Of a DNA stretch of 64,000 nucleotides, positions 12,922 through 23,779 are shown piece after piece. Position 1 is the stretch's first letter. Each line of letters opens with the position of its first letter. Source of the stretch: Magnaporthiopsis rhizophila (Eukaryota; Ascomycota; Sordariomycetes; Magnaporthales; Magnaporthaceae); the NCBI GenBank assembly GCA_003049465.1, contig PYSS01000003.1, positions 434,001 to 498,000 on the forward strand, read 5' to 3'. The notes below the pieces were generated by a model. It had not been told where the DNA came from. It saw nothing but the letters and a program-made list of their open reading frames with translations, and did no database searches. The position numbers and the translations under genes were made by a program.

Positions 12922-15900
12922 CTAGTTACCCTTGCTGCCTGGATTTTGCATTTGGCCGGTCCCAAACACGCTGGAGGATCCAAAGAGGCTGGGGGATCCA
13001 AAGCCGCTGGATGATCCAAAGGCGAACGGTAAGCCGCCCGAAGAAGTGGTCCCAGAGTTCTGCTGATTGTTGCCTGAGCTAGCACCCCCAAAGAGTGCGC
13101 CACCCGAAGCTGCGGCCGTGGTCGTGGGGATCGAGGAGTTTCTAGCAAGGGGATTGAACTTAGAGCTCGAGGTTCTGATGCCTGCTGGGCTGCTGCTATT
13201 CAGAGTTGGGGCCTTAAACGCGGTGCTGCCGTTCGCGGCCGATGGAGCAAAGGGACTGCCGGTTGGTTGGGTATGTCCAAACCCGCCGCCATTCGGGACC
13301 GGCATTGCGGAGCTTGCGGGTTTGCTGTGGAAACCACCATTTTTGGGGCCGTTGCCAGAAGCAGCGGTCCCTACCCCTGGAGTCGGAGGCGTTGCCTTTG
13401 CTGCAATCCCTGGGCTTCCAGCCTTTACATCGCCGATCAGAGTCTCGTTCGACCCAGGTGTCGTCAGGTTCGAGGCAGCGGCAGAAGGAGTCGGTCCTGA
13501 TGCAGTGGAGGAGAGTGGTGTGGCGCCGGGGCCGGGTTCGGCGACTGGGAGCTTTGCCAAGGCATACGTCTCTGCAGCTCCTCTAGCGATAGGCCTCTGA
13601 CGTGTTGCCATCTGCTCGTCAGGTATGTTCGAGGCGTTTCCTGCATTTTGCGCAGAGGTTAGTGGTACATCAGCTTTAAGAGGGGTCCCGGATACTCCTT
13701 TGCAGGGCTGAGACATACGAGGCGATGAGGACATGCCAGCAGCAACCCCTGGGAATGGGGGAGGGAGAACTGCAGAAGATGCATGCCGATGTCAGCAAAG
13801 ACAGGCCACTACGGGGCGATGGATCTCGTGGCCACCTCGACTCTAGGGCCGCACGTACCACTGGGCTGGCGAGGCCGGTATAAACGGCATTTTTGCAGGC
13901 TCTGCCGGAGAAACTCAGTCTCTTGGCGCAGCCTTTTGCGCTCCTCGCGGATTTCGTCCGACTCCAGCCCCAGATTCCGCAAAGCCTTCTCGTCCATCCG
14001 TGTCACTTTACCCGGAGTGAGGATGCTCGGGATGTCACAGATCAGGCAGTTTTCGATTGCTAGGTTGATGACATTGTCCATGAATGTCCGAAGGGACATC
14101 TGTAATGACCGCGCGGTCAGCATTTGTAGGCGAAAGGTGCGAGAGCAGGACGCCCAATGATCTGCCACGGGATGGGTGGGTTGCCTGCTTCTCACCTCGT
14201 AGTATGTCAGCACCATGTCGATAAGGCTCTCGGTGGCAGAGTCGTCGTCGCCATGCGGGCCCTCGACGCTTTCGACCAGCGCCAAGATCTCTTTGTGTCG
14301 GTCTCCAGGCGTCTGGCTGGGGTCTCCAGTTTTGTCTTGCAAGAGATCGGCAACCCGCTCGGTGAGCCTCACGGCCGTCCGTTTCGACATTGTGCCACGG
14401 AACTCGGGCTCGAGTGGCATATTGAGCCCCGTCGTGTAAGGCCGTAGCAGTTCATCGAGCTTGCCGCGTAGCGTTTCGGCTTTGGCCTCGAAGAAAGGAT
14501 CCACCAATTCGCATAGGACGGGCGGTGACCATCCTGCTCGTAACACTTTCGGTCGATGGCGATTCGTCGGGAGCAGCGCTACCGGCAATGATATGCTCGA
14601 TCAGCTGCTCTACAAAGGATTTGGCGTAGTCAAAAACGAGGTGCAAGTGGAGGGCCGTGATGTCGCGCCATGGCTCCGCCTGTTCTTTGAAGAGTTGCAG
14701 CACAAGATCGGAATTGGGCGCGCCAGGTAGCTCCGTTCCCTCGTTGATCGATGCCAAGAGGTTGAGCTTCTGGTACAGTTCCTTCTCGGTGATCGATTGA
14801 GGGCACCGAAAGCGGGAGAAAAGACCGAGAAACGGCTGGAGGAACTCGGGAAACGCGTCATTCCATCCCTCGTCGGCTTCAGACGCGTTGGCAGCGCCCG
14901 ACAGGATGTTGTACTTGGCGCCCTTGCTCAAAAGCGTTGCCCCAAATGCGCGGTTGAGATTTCGCAGCTGGGCCCTGAACTTGCGCCTGTCGTCGTAAAG
15001 CCCCCAAAGAAGGGATCGGCATACCGTCCCTCGACGCCGTCTCGTGCCAGCCTCTGGAATCGATCGGCAAGTTCGAGCAGGTAGGACCGTATCTCCTCCG
15101 GGGCCTCGCGCGGACTCTTTCCCACACGCTCGAGCCGCTTCTCCCGGTCGCGCAGCCCCTCCTCGATCTCCGACATGAGCCCAGGAAGGCTCCGTCGAAT
15201 GTGGTCCAGGATGGCTTTGCTGAGCTTCTTGCGCAGCTCCCCAGCGCCCCTGCGCGAGCGCGAGATGGACCCCCACGTGCTTCCACTAAAAAACGCCTCT
15301 TCTTTGGCGTCCGCGTTGTCGGCAGAGGACTCCTGCTCCTGCTGCGGGCGGTTTCGCAGGACGTGCCAGCCAAGAGCAAGCTTGTGGGCCTTGTCATGGC
15401 CATTGATAAGCCTCAGGCAGTTCTGCTCATTCAAAGAGCCCGCGCCGGTCAGGTCGGGCTTGGTAACGACGCCGATGGTGCGCTCCCTGGTCGGATCATG
15501 ACGCTTGGTGCGCTCGAGCACCGTCTGGTTCGCGAGCTCGTCGTTGGCTGACACAACTGCCAAGATGATGCTGCTTTTCTGTTTCATATAATCATCGGCC
15601 AGCTGTTCCGCTATGGCCTTTCCCTTGAGTGCCTGGTCATCCATCTCACCATGGTAGAACCCTGGGAGGTCGACAAGAGTAAGAGGGTAGACGTCAGGCC
15701 CCGTGATCTCGACACGAAGAATGTGCTTGGATAGGTCTTGGGAGACCGAGCCCGCGAGCCCCATCTTCTCTCCGGCTTGCAAGATGAGCTTGGGCAGCAA
15801 GTCCTTGTCGAATCTGGCGCAGTCCAGGTGGTCCTGCGACCGGCCGTCGCGGGAACGGTCGTCGGCCCATTTGATACTGGCCGACACCTGTTGCTGTGCG

Positions 15901-16193
15901 GCCTTCCGGAGCACCAGCTCGGTCGCAAAACGAGTACAAAGTCCCGGCTAGATGAAGAAATGGACGCGCGAGATAGCTTCGAGCACGGAGCTCTTGCCAG
16001 CCGACCGATTGCCCACCACGATGATCTGGGGTGGGTCGACCGCTTTGCCAACCTGCAGCTCGCGGATGGCATCTATGGTGTCGGCGAGCGTGCGCGCCTC
16101 GGCGTTGCCGAGCTGATGCATGTCGGCCGCGTCGAGACCAACCCTCTCTGAAGGAGCCGACGGCCGCCCTGCTTCCGGGCTGGCCGCTGTCAT
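12922..16193 (-). pseudogene. Dynamin-like GTPase gene, broken by a stop and two frameshifts
   Basis: Translation from the ATG at 16193 gives a dynamin GTPase start with the P-loop GNRSAGKSS. Codon 82 (15950-15948) is TAG, and homology resumes at once with GLCTRFATEL. DLPGF (switch II) and TKPD (G4) follow. At the five-C run 15001-15005 the frame changes, and it changes again near the T triplet 14547-14549; both joins restore dynamin-like sequence. An intron at 14195-14100 (GTGAGA, CTGAC, TTACAG) is in phase before the GTPase effector region. A second intron at 13858-13770 (GTACGT to CTGCAG) joins in frame to a low-complexity tail of about 280 residues ending at 12922. The three lesions fit a decaying paralogue. 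Base-calling error at the two short homopolymers is possible, but the TAG lies outside any homopolymer. Without lesions the product would be about 1,030 residues, long for a dynamin because of the tail. Confidence 0.85.
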
Positions 16194-16702
16194 GGCCGCG
16201 ACTTGCTGTGGGAGGACAGCTGGAGATTTTAACCGAGACTCGAAGTTTGGGTGTCGGCTATTTTTTGGCCGACGGGAGGCCTGCGTGGCTCTGATCCAAA
16301 TGAATGGATGGATGGAGCAGACTTCTGTGTTGTTGTTCTGCAAACCTGACGCGGGGGTGATTCCTGGAAGGTGCAAGGCGCCTCGTCGCTCCTGCCTTGT
16401 CTGATTGGCGGCGTTGGGTAGGCGGTGACCCGCAGTCGCTGGGTTGATCAGCACGAGGCCACTCAACCTTGGCAACCGTCACTCGCTTCGGTTGCTGTCT
16501 GAGATACCTTAGGTATATTGCCTTTCTCCCCCAGCACTTGTCGTCTCGTGCAAACGGTCCCTCTGATGACAATGACCTGTTCCGGAAGTTTCTCCCTAAC
16601 TAGCACAATGGGTAACCTCGCAAGATGCACCCATGTTATTGGCAAATAAGGGCAACTTTTGACCACCTCCTCACCCGGTGGTACAGTCCTAATTAATAAC
16701 TT

Positions 16703-16734
16703 GGTACCTACCTACCTAGGTAGGTACCTAGGTA
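16703..16734. repeat. Nested TACCTAGGTA palindrome cluster
   Basis: Two perfect copies (16713-16722 and 16725-16734), preceded by further GGTACC and TACC half-sites, form one extended self-complementary block, the densest in the window. Confidence 0.8.
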
Positions 16735-17346
16735 GTACGCAGCAACCAGTCGAATCTACATTTGACTGAAAAAGTGAATACCACGAAAAGTGTACGAGAA
16801 GGAGAATAGGAGATGAATAGGAATACGTGAACGGATAAAGCAGACCCTACTGTCAGAAATGTTTCAGTCGTTTGTTACACTAATTATGCATAAGCAACTG
16901 GCTGATCGCAGTTTCATCATTCTTCCTTCATGCAGTAGTGGCTAGCTTTCGGATGTGAGCATATCGAGGTTTGGACGCTGTTTTTTTTCTGACAGCTGGA
17001 TATGGATGGCACATCACCAAATCATCCGCCTCCCTCGTGAAGAGACCAAAGATGGATAACCCTGCGACCGTTAAAAGTTACTGTATTCACCCAGGCATCT
17101 ATCTGCCTATCCAAGATGCCGTCGGCTTGGCGGGATCGCAGGCCAAATCCTGAATGGCGGCCAAGCTACCTATCTTTAACCCCTGAGATCCTGATTCCTG
17201 CATGGCGGCTGTTAAATGAAACTCCAGCATGGGATATAGGCATCAGCCTAGCATCACCGCGTTAATTAATATCGGCTTGGGGCGATGATGCTATCAGGGA
17301 TTTATTTTTGTTGATGTCTATACCAGGTCCTCGGCTCGAAATCAGG

Positions 17347-17353
17347 TATATAA
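17347..17353 (+). promoter_or_regulatory. Putative TATA box of the secreted-protein gene at 17497
   Basis: TATATAA lies 150 bp upstream of the ATG, followed by a C/A-rich leader (ACTCACAACA type) as is common in strongly expressed fungal genes. Assignment is by position and motif only. Confidence 0.5.
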
Positions 17354-17496
17354 CTCGGGCAACTTGGACCTCTTGCCATCGGAATGTTTTGTTTCTTCAT
17401 CCAGCATCACTCAACAAACTCACACTCACAACATTCTGAATCAACCTTTTCTCTCACCCAACAATCCCAACGTCGAACCCAGCAACCTCTTTCACC

Positions 17497-18000
17497 ATGA
17501 TCTTCAGCATCAGGAACACCCTCTTCCTCCTCCCCCTTGCGGCCCTGGCTCTCGGGGTGCCCACAAACGGCAACGTCGACGCCCGGGATGTCCAGGCCTC
17601 CGAGATCGACGCCGCGATCGCCGAGCAGATCGTGGACGCGGTCTCGGGCCTGCACGCCAGGAGCAATCTCGCCCGGTCCGACGTGGTCAGTTTCGTGAAC
17701 GAGGCACTCCAAAAGCGCGATGTCATTGTCGCCCGAGCCGACAAGGACAAGACGCTCAAGAAGAAGCCCAAGCTGGAGAGCCTTCGCGATTGGGTCCCCG
17801 CTGGTGAGGTGCGCGCCAACCGGCCTCCCAAGCAAGACAACCAGCAGACGAAGAAGCCGCAATCGAACAACCCGAACCCCAACAACGTGGGCCCGGGCGG
17901 CTCGGGGAGCAGGTGGTCCCCGGATTCCAGCAACAGCGGGAAGGGCAGCAAGTGGGGCAAGGTTAAAGATCATTTCCTCGGCAAGAAGAAGAAGAACTAG
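17497..18000 (+). CDS. Small secreted basic protein, effector-like, unknown function
   Basis: A single exon encodes 167 residues. Residues 1-20 form a clear signal peptide: a short basic start, a Leu/Ala hydrophobic core, and an Ala-Leu-Gly before VPT. Residues about 28-75 form an acidic-to-neutral helical segment that contains several dibasic or ARD/ARS sites that could be Kex2-type processing points (for example LQKRD). From about residue 90 the chain becomes strongly basic and disordered, rich in Lys, Asn, Pro, Gln, Gly and Ser, and it ends in a run of four lysines before Asn. There are no cysteines, so this is not a disulfide-stabilised effector. I recognise no family. Length, secretion signal and lack of domains suit a candidate secreted effector or a cell-wall-associated peptide, which is inference. 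The second secreted protein at 25649 has the same plan. Confidence 0.82.
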   Translation: MIFSIRNTLFLLPLAALALGVPTNGNVDARDVQASEIDAAIAEQIVDAVSGLHARSNLARSDVVSFVNEALQKRDVIVARADKDKTLKKKPKLESLRDWVPAGEVRANRPPKQDNQQTKKPQSNNPNPNNVGPGGSGSRWSPDSSNSGKGSKWGKVKDHFLGKKKKN

Positions 18001-19777
18001 GCCATCCAGTCAGAACGCAGACTGCTGCATTCCCGCGGTATGTAGCCGGTTTATTTTCAACAAAGGATACGGATTTGGAGTTTGAGATAGGGAATAGGGG
18101 ATACGGCAGTGCATCAGAGGGCGACCGGGGTCGGGGCATGGGAGGCTGGAGAACGAAGGAGTCTGTTTTGTTTTCTGGGACACTGGAGTAAGGGCGTTTT
18201 GGTGTTACATAAATTGATTTCTTAGGACAGCTCAATCAAGGGCCAATGCTTTTCCCGAAGTCCCACGCGTCGTTGCGCGAAACCAACAAAAAACCGGCCT
18301 GCGCTTCTCAGCAACAACGTTGCACGCTGGCCCGAGGTCAGCACCGCCCAAACAACAACAGCAGCTCGGCGACACGAGGCAGGCAACGGGTCGGAATGCG
18401 AGCCTAACGTAGCCGGGCTGGGGGAGGAAATTTGAAGGCGTCGTCTTGGCGCAACTGGGCTGACCCGTCTCCCCACCGTCGTCCGTTTTCTCAGGGGGAG
18501 ATGGACGTGATGTCATTGGTGGGGCGTTCACAACTTCCTTCCCATCCGGTCCATGCTCACTAGGCAGCCCCTGCGGGACCACAGTGGTTCGTGCCGCGGG
18601 CTGATTTGATCGATCGCCAAGTTTCCTCGTTGAGACCTCATCCATCATTGCATCAAAGGCTGGGGTGCAGTCGACCACGGCGGTGGAGGATTGCGTCAGC
18701 TGTCGCGGCCGTACTAGCCGGAGAGAGTCTGGTCTGGTGGGTTACACAAGTGGCTTTCAGCAATGCCGGTGAGCGATGGAAAGAAGAGATTCATCCACAA
18801 CGACGGCCCCGCCATCCCGGGCGATCCGCAACCAAGCTTTTTGTGCCGGCCCAGGACCTCCATGTCACAACCCCGGAAGCACCAAAACGGGGGTACAAGG
18901 GACGACGCGTCCTCGTTGAGAAGAAAGAAGCGCCGAGACAGGGTTTGGAATCAGGCGCGCCGGCCTGGGCTGCCTCTTTCTCTGATGATTTCTGATGACT
19001 TGGCCAACTTGCGCGCCCTGGGCTGGTGAGCTCAGCCTCTTGGCATCTCCTGACGTTGGAACAAGGGAGAATAAGAAATAAGAAAAAGATGGAAGAAAAA
19101 AGACTGGAATCCTCCAATCCCGTCCTCACCGACCCTCTGGATCGTGTTTTACTCACCTCCCGAGCCTCGTTTTTCCCATTTTCCAGCCCAAAACAGGCGA
19201 CACCCGGGACGCCACAGGCATGCCAAATGGCGGGGTTCCTTTTTTTCTTTTTCGTGCGCCCCTTTTTCGTCTGACGGTAGCAGGTGCGTCACCCCACCTT
19301 GCGTTTTGTCCCCTGATCCGAAGCGGAAGCTGCCCTCAGTGGTCCGTCAGGAAGGCTTAACCTCTGGGTGTTTGCTTTGGTAGGTTCCATGCGGGCAAGG
19401 ATTTGACACGCTCTTGACCGCCGTGAGCTGTCAATGACTAGTCCGGCTCTTCCGCCTGTGCCCTTCCACGCGCGTCTGTTGTGCTTTGCTACCACCTACC
19501 GGCCCCTACAGTCACCTTTCCGTATTCCTAGAGCCTATAGTTGATGCTTACACCACTATTCGATTGAGCTATTTAGACCCGGCCTGCCGTTGTCGAGCCT
19601 GCGCATTCTTCTCTTCTGCGGTTGCACATTTCTCTGCTCCCCCCGGTCCAGAACTGCATCTTGATCTCTTCCACCTCCTACAAGAAACCTGCGGTGTTTT
19701 TCATCCTTCAGCATTTTCTAGGTCACCCAAAGCTCAGAGTCCCTCTGTTTGCTGCGTTTCACCTCTCAGCCGCCAAA
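18001..19777. other. Intergenic region upstream of glutamate decarboxylase
   Basis: No supported gene. A frame at 18232-18678 on the minus strand was considered and lacks domain content or splice support. The last few hundred bases, C/T-rich from about 19480, are probably promoter and leader of the decarboxylase gene. Confidence 0.55.
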
Positions 19778-21912
19778 ATGGTGCACCTCTCCCACATCTC
19801 AGACGCCAGCCAGGTCGACGAAAACATCGTCCAGGCCGTCAAGAAGGTCCACCTGCAGCTTGCCAACGACGACGACTGTTTTACTACATCAGTCTACGGC
19901 TCCCGCTTTGCTGTCGACGACCTCCCCAAGCATGAGATGCCCGAGCGCGAGATGCCCAAGGAGGTAGCCTACCGCATGATCAAGGACGACCTCAGTCTGG
20001 ACGGGAATCCGATGCTGAAGTTGGTCCTGCCCTTGTCTTGTCTCTTGTATACATCCACGGGTCTGCTAACAAGACTTGCGCACTCCCGCTACCAGCCTGG
20101 CCTCGTTTGTGACCACGTACATGGTAAGCCAGATAGGTGTTGGTACCTATTAGCACGAGGAGAACCCCGCACTAGCTGCATGAAGCTTCGCTCGAGCTAC
20201 AGCCCCACATGCTTGTGCCCCTATTTCAACGCCCAGGCGACAGACACTGACAACGGCGCCCACATGTCGCCCTTGGATAGGAAGAGGAGGCCGAAAAGCT
20301 CATGACCGAGTCGTTCCCCAAGAACTTCATCGACTATGAGGAGTACCCTCAGTCCGCAGACATCCAGAACCGATGCGTGTCCATGATCGGGCGTCTCTTC
20401 CACGCCCCCATCGGTGCGGGCGAGGGCGTCGGCGCCGTGGGCACGAGCTGCGTCGGCAGCTCCGAGGCCATCATGCTCGCCGTCTTGGCCATGAAGAAGC
20501 GCTGGAAGAACCGGCGCCTGGCCGAGGGGAAGCCGGCCGACCAGCCCAACATCATCATGTCCTCGGCCGTCCAGGTCTGCTGGGAAAAGGCCGCGCGCTA
20601 CTTTGAGGTTGACGAAAAGCTCGTCTACTGCTCCCCCGACCGCTTCGTCATCGACCCCAAGCAGACGGTCGATCTGGTAGACGAAAACACCATCGGTCAG
20701 TCCAGTTTCTCTTTAATCCGTCGTGGTCCTTTCCGGGTGTAACCCGGCACAGCCGGCGGGCCCGTATTTGGCTGACGTGTTTGCTGTGCCTGTGCTCACG
20801 AGTCTGACTGGAAACAGGAATTTGTGTGATCCTTGGCACCACATATACAGGCGAGTACGAAGACGTCAAGGCAGTCAACGACCTCTTGAACGAGAGGGGT
20901 CTTGATACTCCGATCCACGTCGACGCCGCCAGCGGAGGCTTTGTCGCCCCGTTTGTCATGCCCGACCTTGAGTGGGACTTTCGCTGTGACAAGGTCGTCT
21001 CTATCAATGTTTCTGGCCACAAGGTTCGTGAACCTTCTTTAGATCCGATGTCCTGCAGAGTCTGTATCAGCCTTAGGGCACAGATATCATTTGCTAACCG
21101 CACAATCCTTTTCCTATACACAGTATGGGCTTGTCTACCCGGGCGTGGGCTGGGTGATCTGGCGGTCGGCAGAGTTTCTCCCCAAGGAGCTTGTCTTCAA
21201 CATCAACTACCTCGGCGCAGACCAGGCCTCCTTCACGCTCAACTTCAGCAAGGGCGCGTCGCAGGTCATCGGTCAATACTACCAGCTGATCCGGCTGGGA
21301 AAGAAAGGCTATCGGGCCATCATGTCTAACCTGACCAGGACGGCAGACTACCTGTCCGACAGCCTCGAGGCCATGGGTTTCATCATCATGTCCAAAAAGT
21401 CGGGCGAGGGCCTGCCGCTCGTGGCCTTCCGCCTCGCCGAGGAGGAGGAATCTGAGGCCGACGAGGAGGACTCGATCGATTCGAGCATGCCCCGGCGGCA
21501 CTACGACGAGTTCTCGCTTGCGCACCAGCTCCGGGTCCGTGGCTGGGTTGTTCCAGCCTACACCATGGCGCCGCACACGGACAACCTCAAGATGCTGCGC
21601 ATCGTGGTGCGCGAGGACTTTTCGCGGAACCGCTGCGACGCTCTCATCAGTGACATCAAGCTGTCCATCTCGGTGCTCGATGCCATGGACCGGAAGGAGG
21701 TCGAGCGCCACCAGGACCTCATCAACAAGCACGCCACTGCCAGCGGCAAGGCCACGCATAACCCCCCAGACTACATGGTGAGCTAGATCCTTTAAGCCAG
21801 CCAGAGTCGGTCGCTGCGGTCTGCTGAGGCTAACCTTCTGGTTCCGAAACCTTGACAGAACGAGACGCATTCCATCCAGGGAAAGACTGGAAAGACGCAT
21901 GCTGTCTGTTGA
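19778..21912 (+). CDS. GAD1: Glutamate decarboxylase (PLP-dependent, GABA-forming)
   Basis: Six exons: 19778-20019, 20096-20123, 20281-20695, 20818-21023, 21124-21777 and 21859-21912. They give 532 residues, a normal length for fungal enzymes. The product should decarboxylate L-glutamate to GABA in the cytosol, feeding the GABA shunt. Family marks are [17 protein letters not shown] near residues 75-90, a [10 protein letters not shown] cofactor-binding stretch, [13 protein letters not shown], and SGHKYG in which Lys297 is the pyridoxal-phosphate lysine and ends exon 4 exactly. All introns have GT and AG ends; the 28-nt second exon is needed for the conserved TTYM motif. The last intron (21778-21858) is supported by a GTGAGC donor, a CTAAC branch point and a GACAG acceptor. 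Splicing it swaps the terminal Val-Ser for a 17-residue tail ending THAVC. Without that splice the frame stops at 21786. Confidence 0.95.
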
Positions 21913-22830
21913 GCGAGCTTTGTCGATGTTGCTTGTCTGCACTGGTTAGATTGACGGCTGGGTCGCCATACATCTCATGCGGGTTGGGTAGCTTGGCACT
22001 ACGGTCTCTTTAAGCTTATGGCCTGATAGATTTTGAACAGCAGGTATAGATGTCCATCGTTGATGTCTTTTACGAATCATTCAAGGACTTGGGCCTCCTT
22101 ATGTTTCTAGTAGACAATGATGTGATGATGGCGGAGCGTGCATCTGGACGAGTCCTGACAACGAAAGCCCGGGTGGTTACATTGGCCTTCAAGGCCAAAA
22201 GGACGTCCAGGAATCGAACACCCCATCTTTTGTCCTACCATCCCAGACACGAGGTGATATGAAGGGCCCCTCCCATGTGGACCTGGGGCATAGCTCTGAT
22301 CGCTTTCCGAGTCAAACGAGCGGATCGACCCGAGAGACAGCAGCTGGATCCAACTTGCCCCGAAAGCAGCGCCAGAACCTTCATGGTTGCTATTTATCCA
22401 CTTTCTAAATTTGTGAAGGTTTGGTCCCGAATCGGGTTCATATGGTTCCATTCATGGACCGTCTTGAGACCAAAACCCCCCTGCCGTCGGCCGGTCGACG
22501 CGTTCAGGCCCTTGAAACATTTCCAACCGGATTTCCCAGCCCAGTAGGGAGCAGAGAAAACATTCTTATTATACATACACATACACTGAGCCCATATGAC
22601 GTCAAACCTCCAGGGTACCTGACTTCCTCCTTGGCGTGCATGCATGGATCCCGAAATAGTGGCATTGCGGCCCCCGTCGCCCACTCCACGAGCGGACGGC
22701 AAACCCGTCACTGCAGACCGCCCTTGATGTCAAATCCGGGGGACATTTGGCCACAAGGCGAAAACTAACTTTGTGGCGCGGCGAGGCCGTCGCCACCTTG
22801 GGTATGGACAAGCCTTTGTGGTATGTTTTG

Positions 22831-22925
22831 TGAGAATGGAGGCGTTATTTTGAGAATAGAAACATATTTTTAAGAATAGAAACATATTTTTCAGAACAGA
22901 AACTTTTGTTTAGTGAATAGAAACG
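22831..22925. repeat. Imperfect 20-bp tandem repeat, five copies
   Basis: Units beginning GAATAGA, GAATGGA or GAACAGA recur at 22834, 22854, 22874, 22894 and 22915, mostly with the spacer AACATATTTTT. The period is 20 bp (the last 21), and the end copies are the most diverged. Confidence 0.85.
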
Positions 22926-23119
22926 CCATGGATTGAAGAATATCTGGTGATGCTCGGTATGGCCGAGATGAAGATAAATGCCCCGATAGCCAGCACCAGT
23001 TAACAGTCCGCTCTGAATTTTTTCACCACGCCCTCCCGGGCCCTTTGGGGCCTCGTCCTCGGCTCCCCGGCATCATCACCTGGTGTGCTGGGCAGTTTTG
23101 TTGCGCACTTTCTTCCCCC

Positions 23120-23300
23120 GCGGAGTCCTTTTTTGGTGGTCGTTTTCTTCTCGTTATACTTTTTGTTGTGTTTTTCTTTTTTTGCTTTTTGTTCTTTTTC
23201 TGCTTTTTCCCATTTCTGCGTTTTTACCTCCCTGCGTTTTGCTTCTTTTACGGTTTGCATCTTCTGCGTCTTCTTCTTCCTTCTCCTCTTCTACTTTTGG
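23120..23300. repeat. Pyrimidine-rich tract 1
   Basis: Nearly uninterrupted T and C with scattered G, mostly TTTTT-G or TTTTC steps, on the + strand. Confidence 0.75.
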
Positions 23301-23779
23301 TCCCAGCCGTCATGATCTGGCTTCGTACAAGTCCCTTCAACCTCTCCCGTAAACTTTAGCACCACTCACACGCTTTCCAGCCGTCTCACCAAGGTAACCT
23401 ATAGCCATGTCCAAGTTGCGCTCTAACGCCGTCCGCGTAACGGCCCTAGGCTCCCCTCCATGCGAAGCCCCGCGCCGCCCGCTACCGTCACCAGGCCAGC
23501 GCAGGCCATGCCGGGCCTCGAAGGATAGAGCAGCGGGAATCTGTACCTCCTCGGCCCGAAAACTCACTCGATCTGTCGGCGCCGGCCACATTGCTGCTTT
23601 TATGGCCGCTGGGAAAGCCCCTCGGCGATTACCCGGCCTGTGAGGAGATGTCGCCGAGCACAGCTGAGCATCCCTGCCCCTTGCCCCTTCCACCCTAACG
23701 GCAACAAGCTTTTGTGGCAGCGTCAAGAACCGTTTACGCGGCGGGCGCGTGGATGTCGATCTTGGGACTCTAAGCTACA

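Larger units (their letters stand above)
16194..17496. other. Intergenic region between the dynamin-like pseudogene and the first secreted-protein gene
   Basis: No coding sequence is supported. It contains a dense cluster of TACCTAGGTA palindromes at 16703-16734, AT-rich DNA from about 16680 to 17320, and the TATA element and leader of the gene starting at 17497. Confidence 0.6.

Noticed and set aside
12922..13734. Stand-alone FG-rich protein as a separate gene
   Set aside because: A good donor and acceptor join this frame in phase to the dynamin effector region, so it is better explained as the last exon of that gene.
18232..18678. 148-codon frame on the - strand with Pro/Ser-rich content
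   Set aside because: No recognised domain and no splice sites that extend it; likely chance.
22205..22285. tRNA-like B box GTTCGATTCC on the - strand
   Set aside because: No A box at the right distance and the surrounding bases do not fold into an acceptor stem or anticodon arm.
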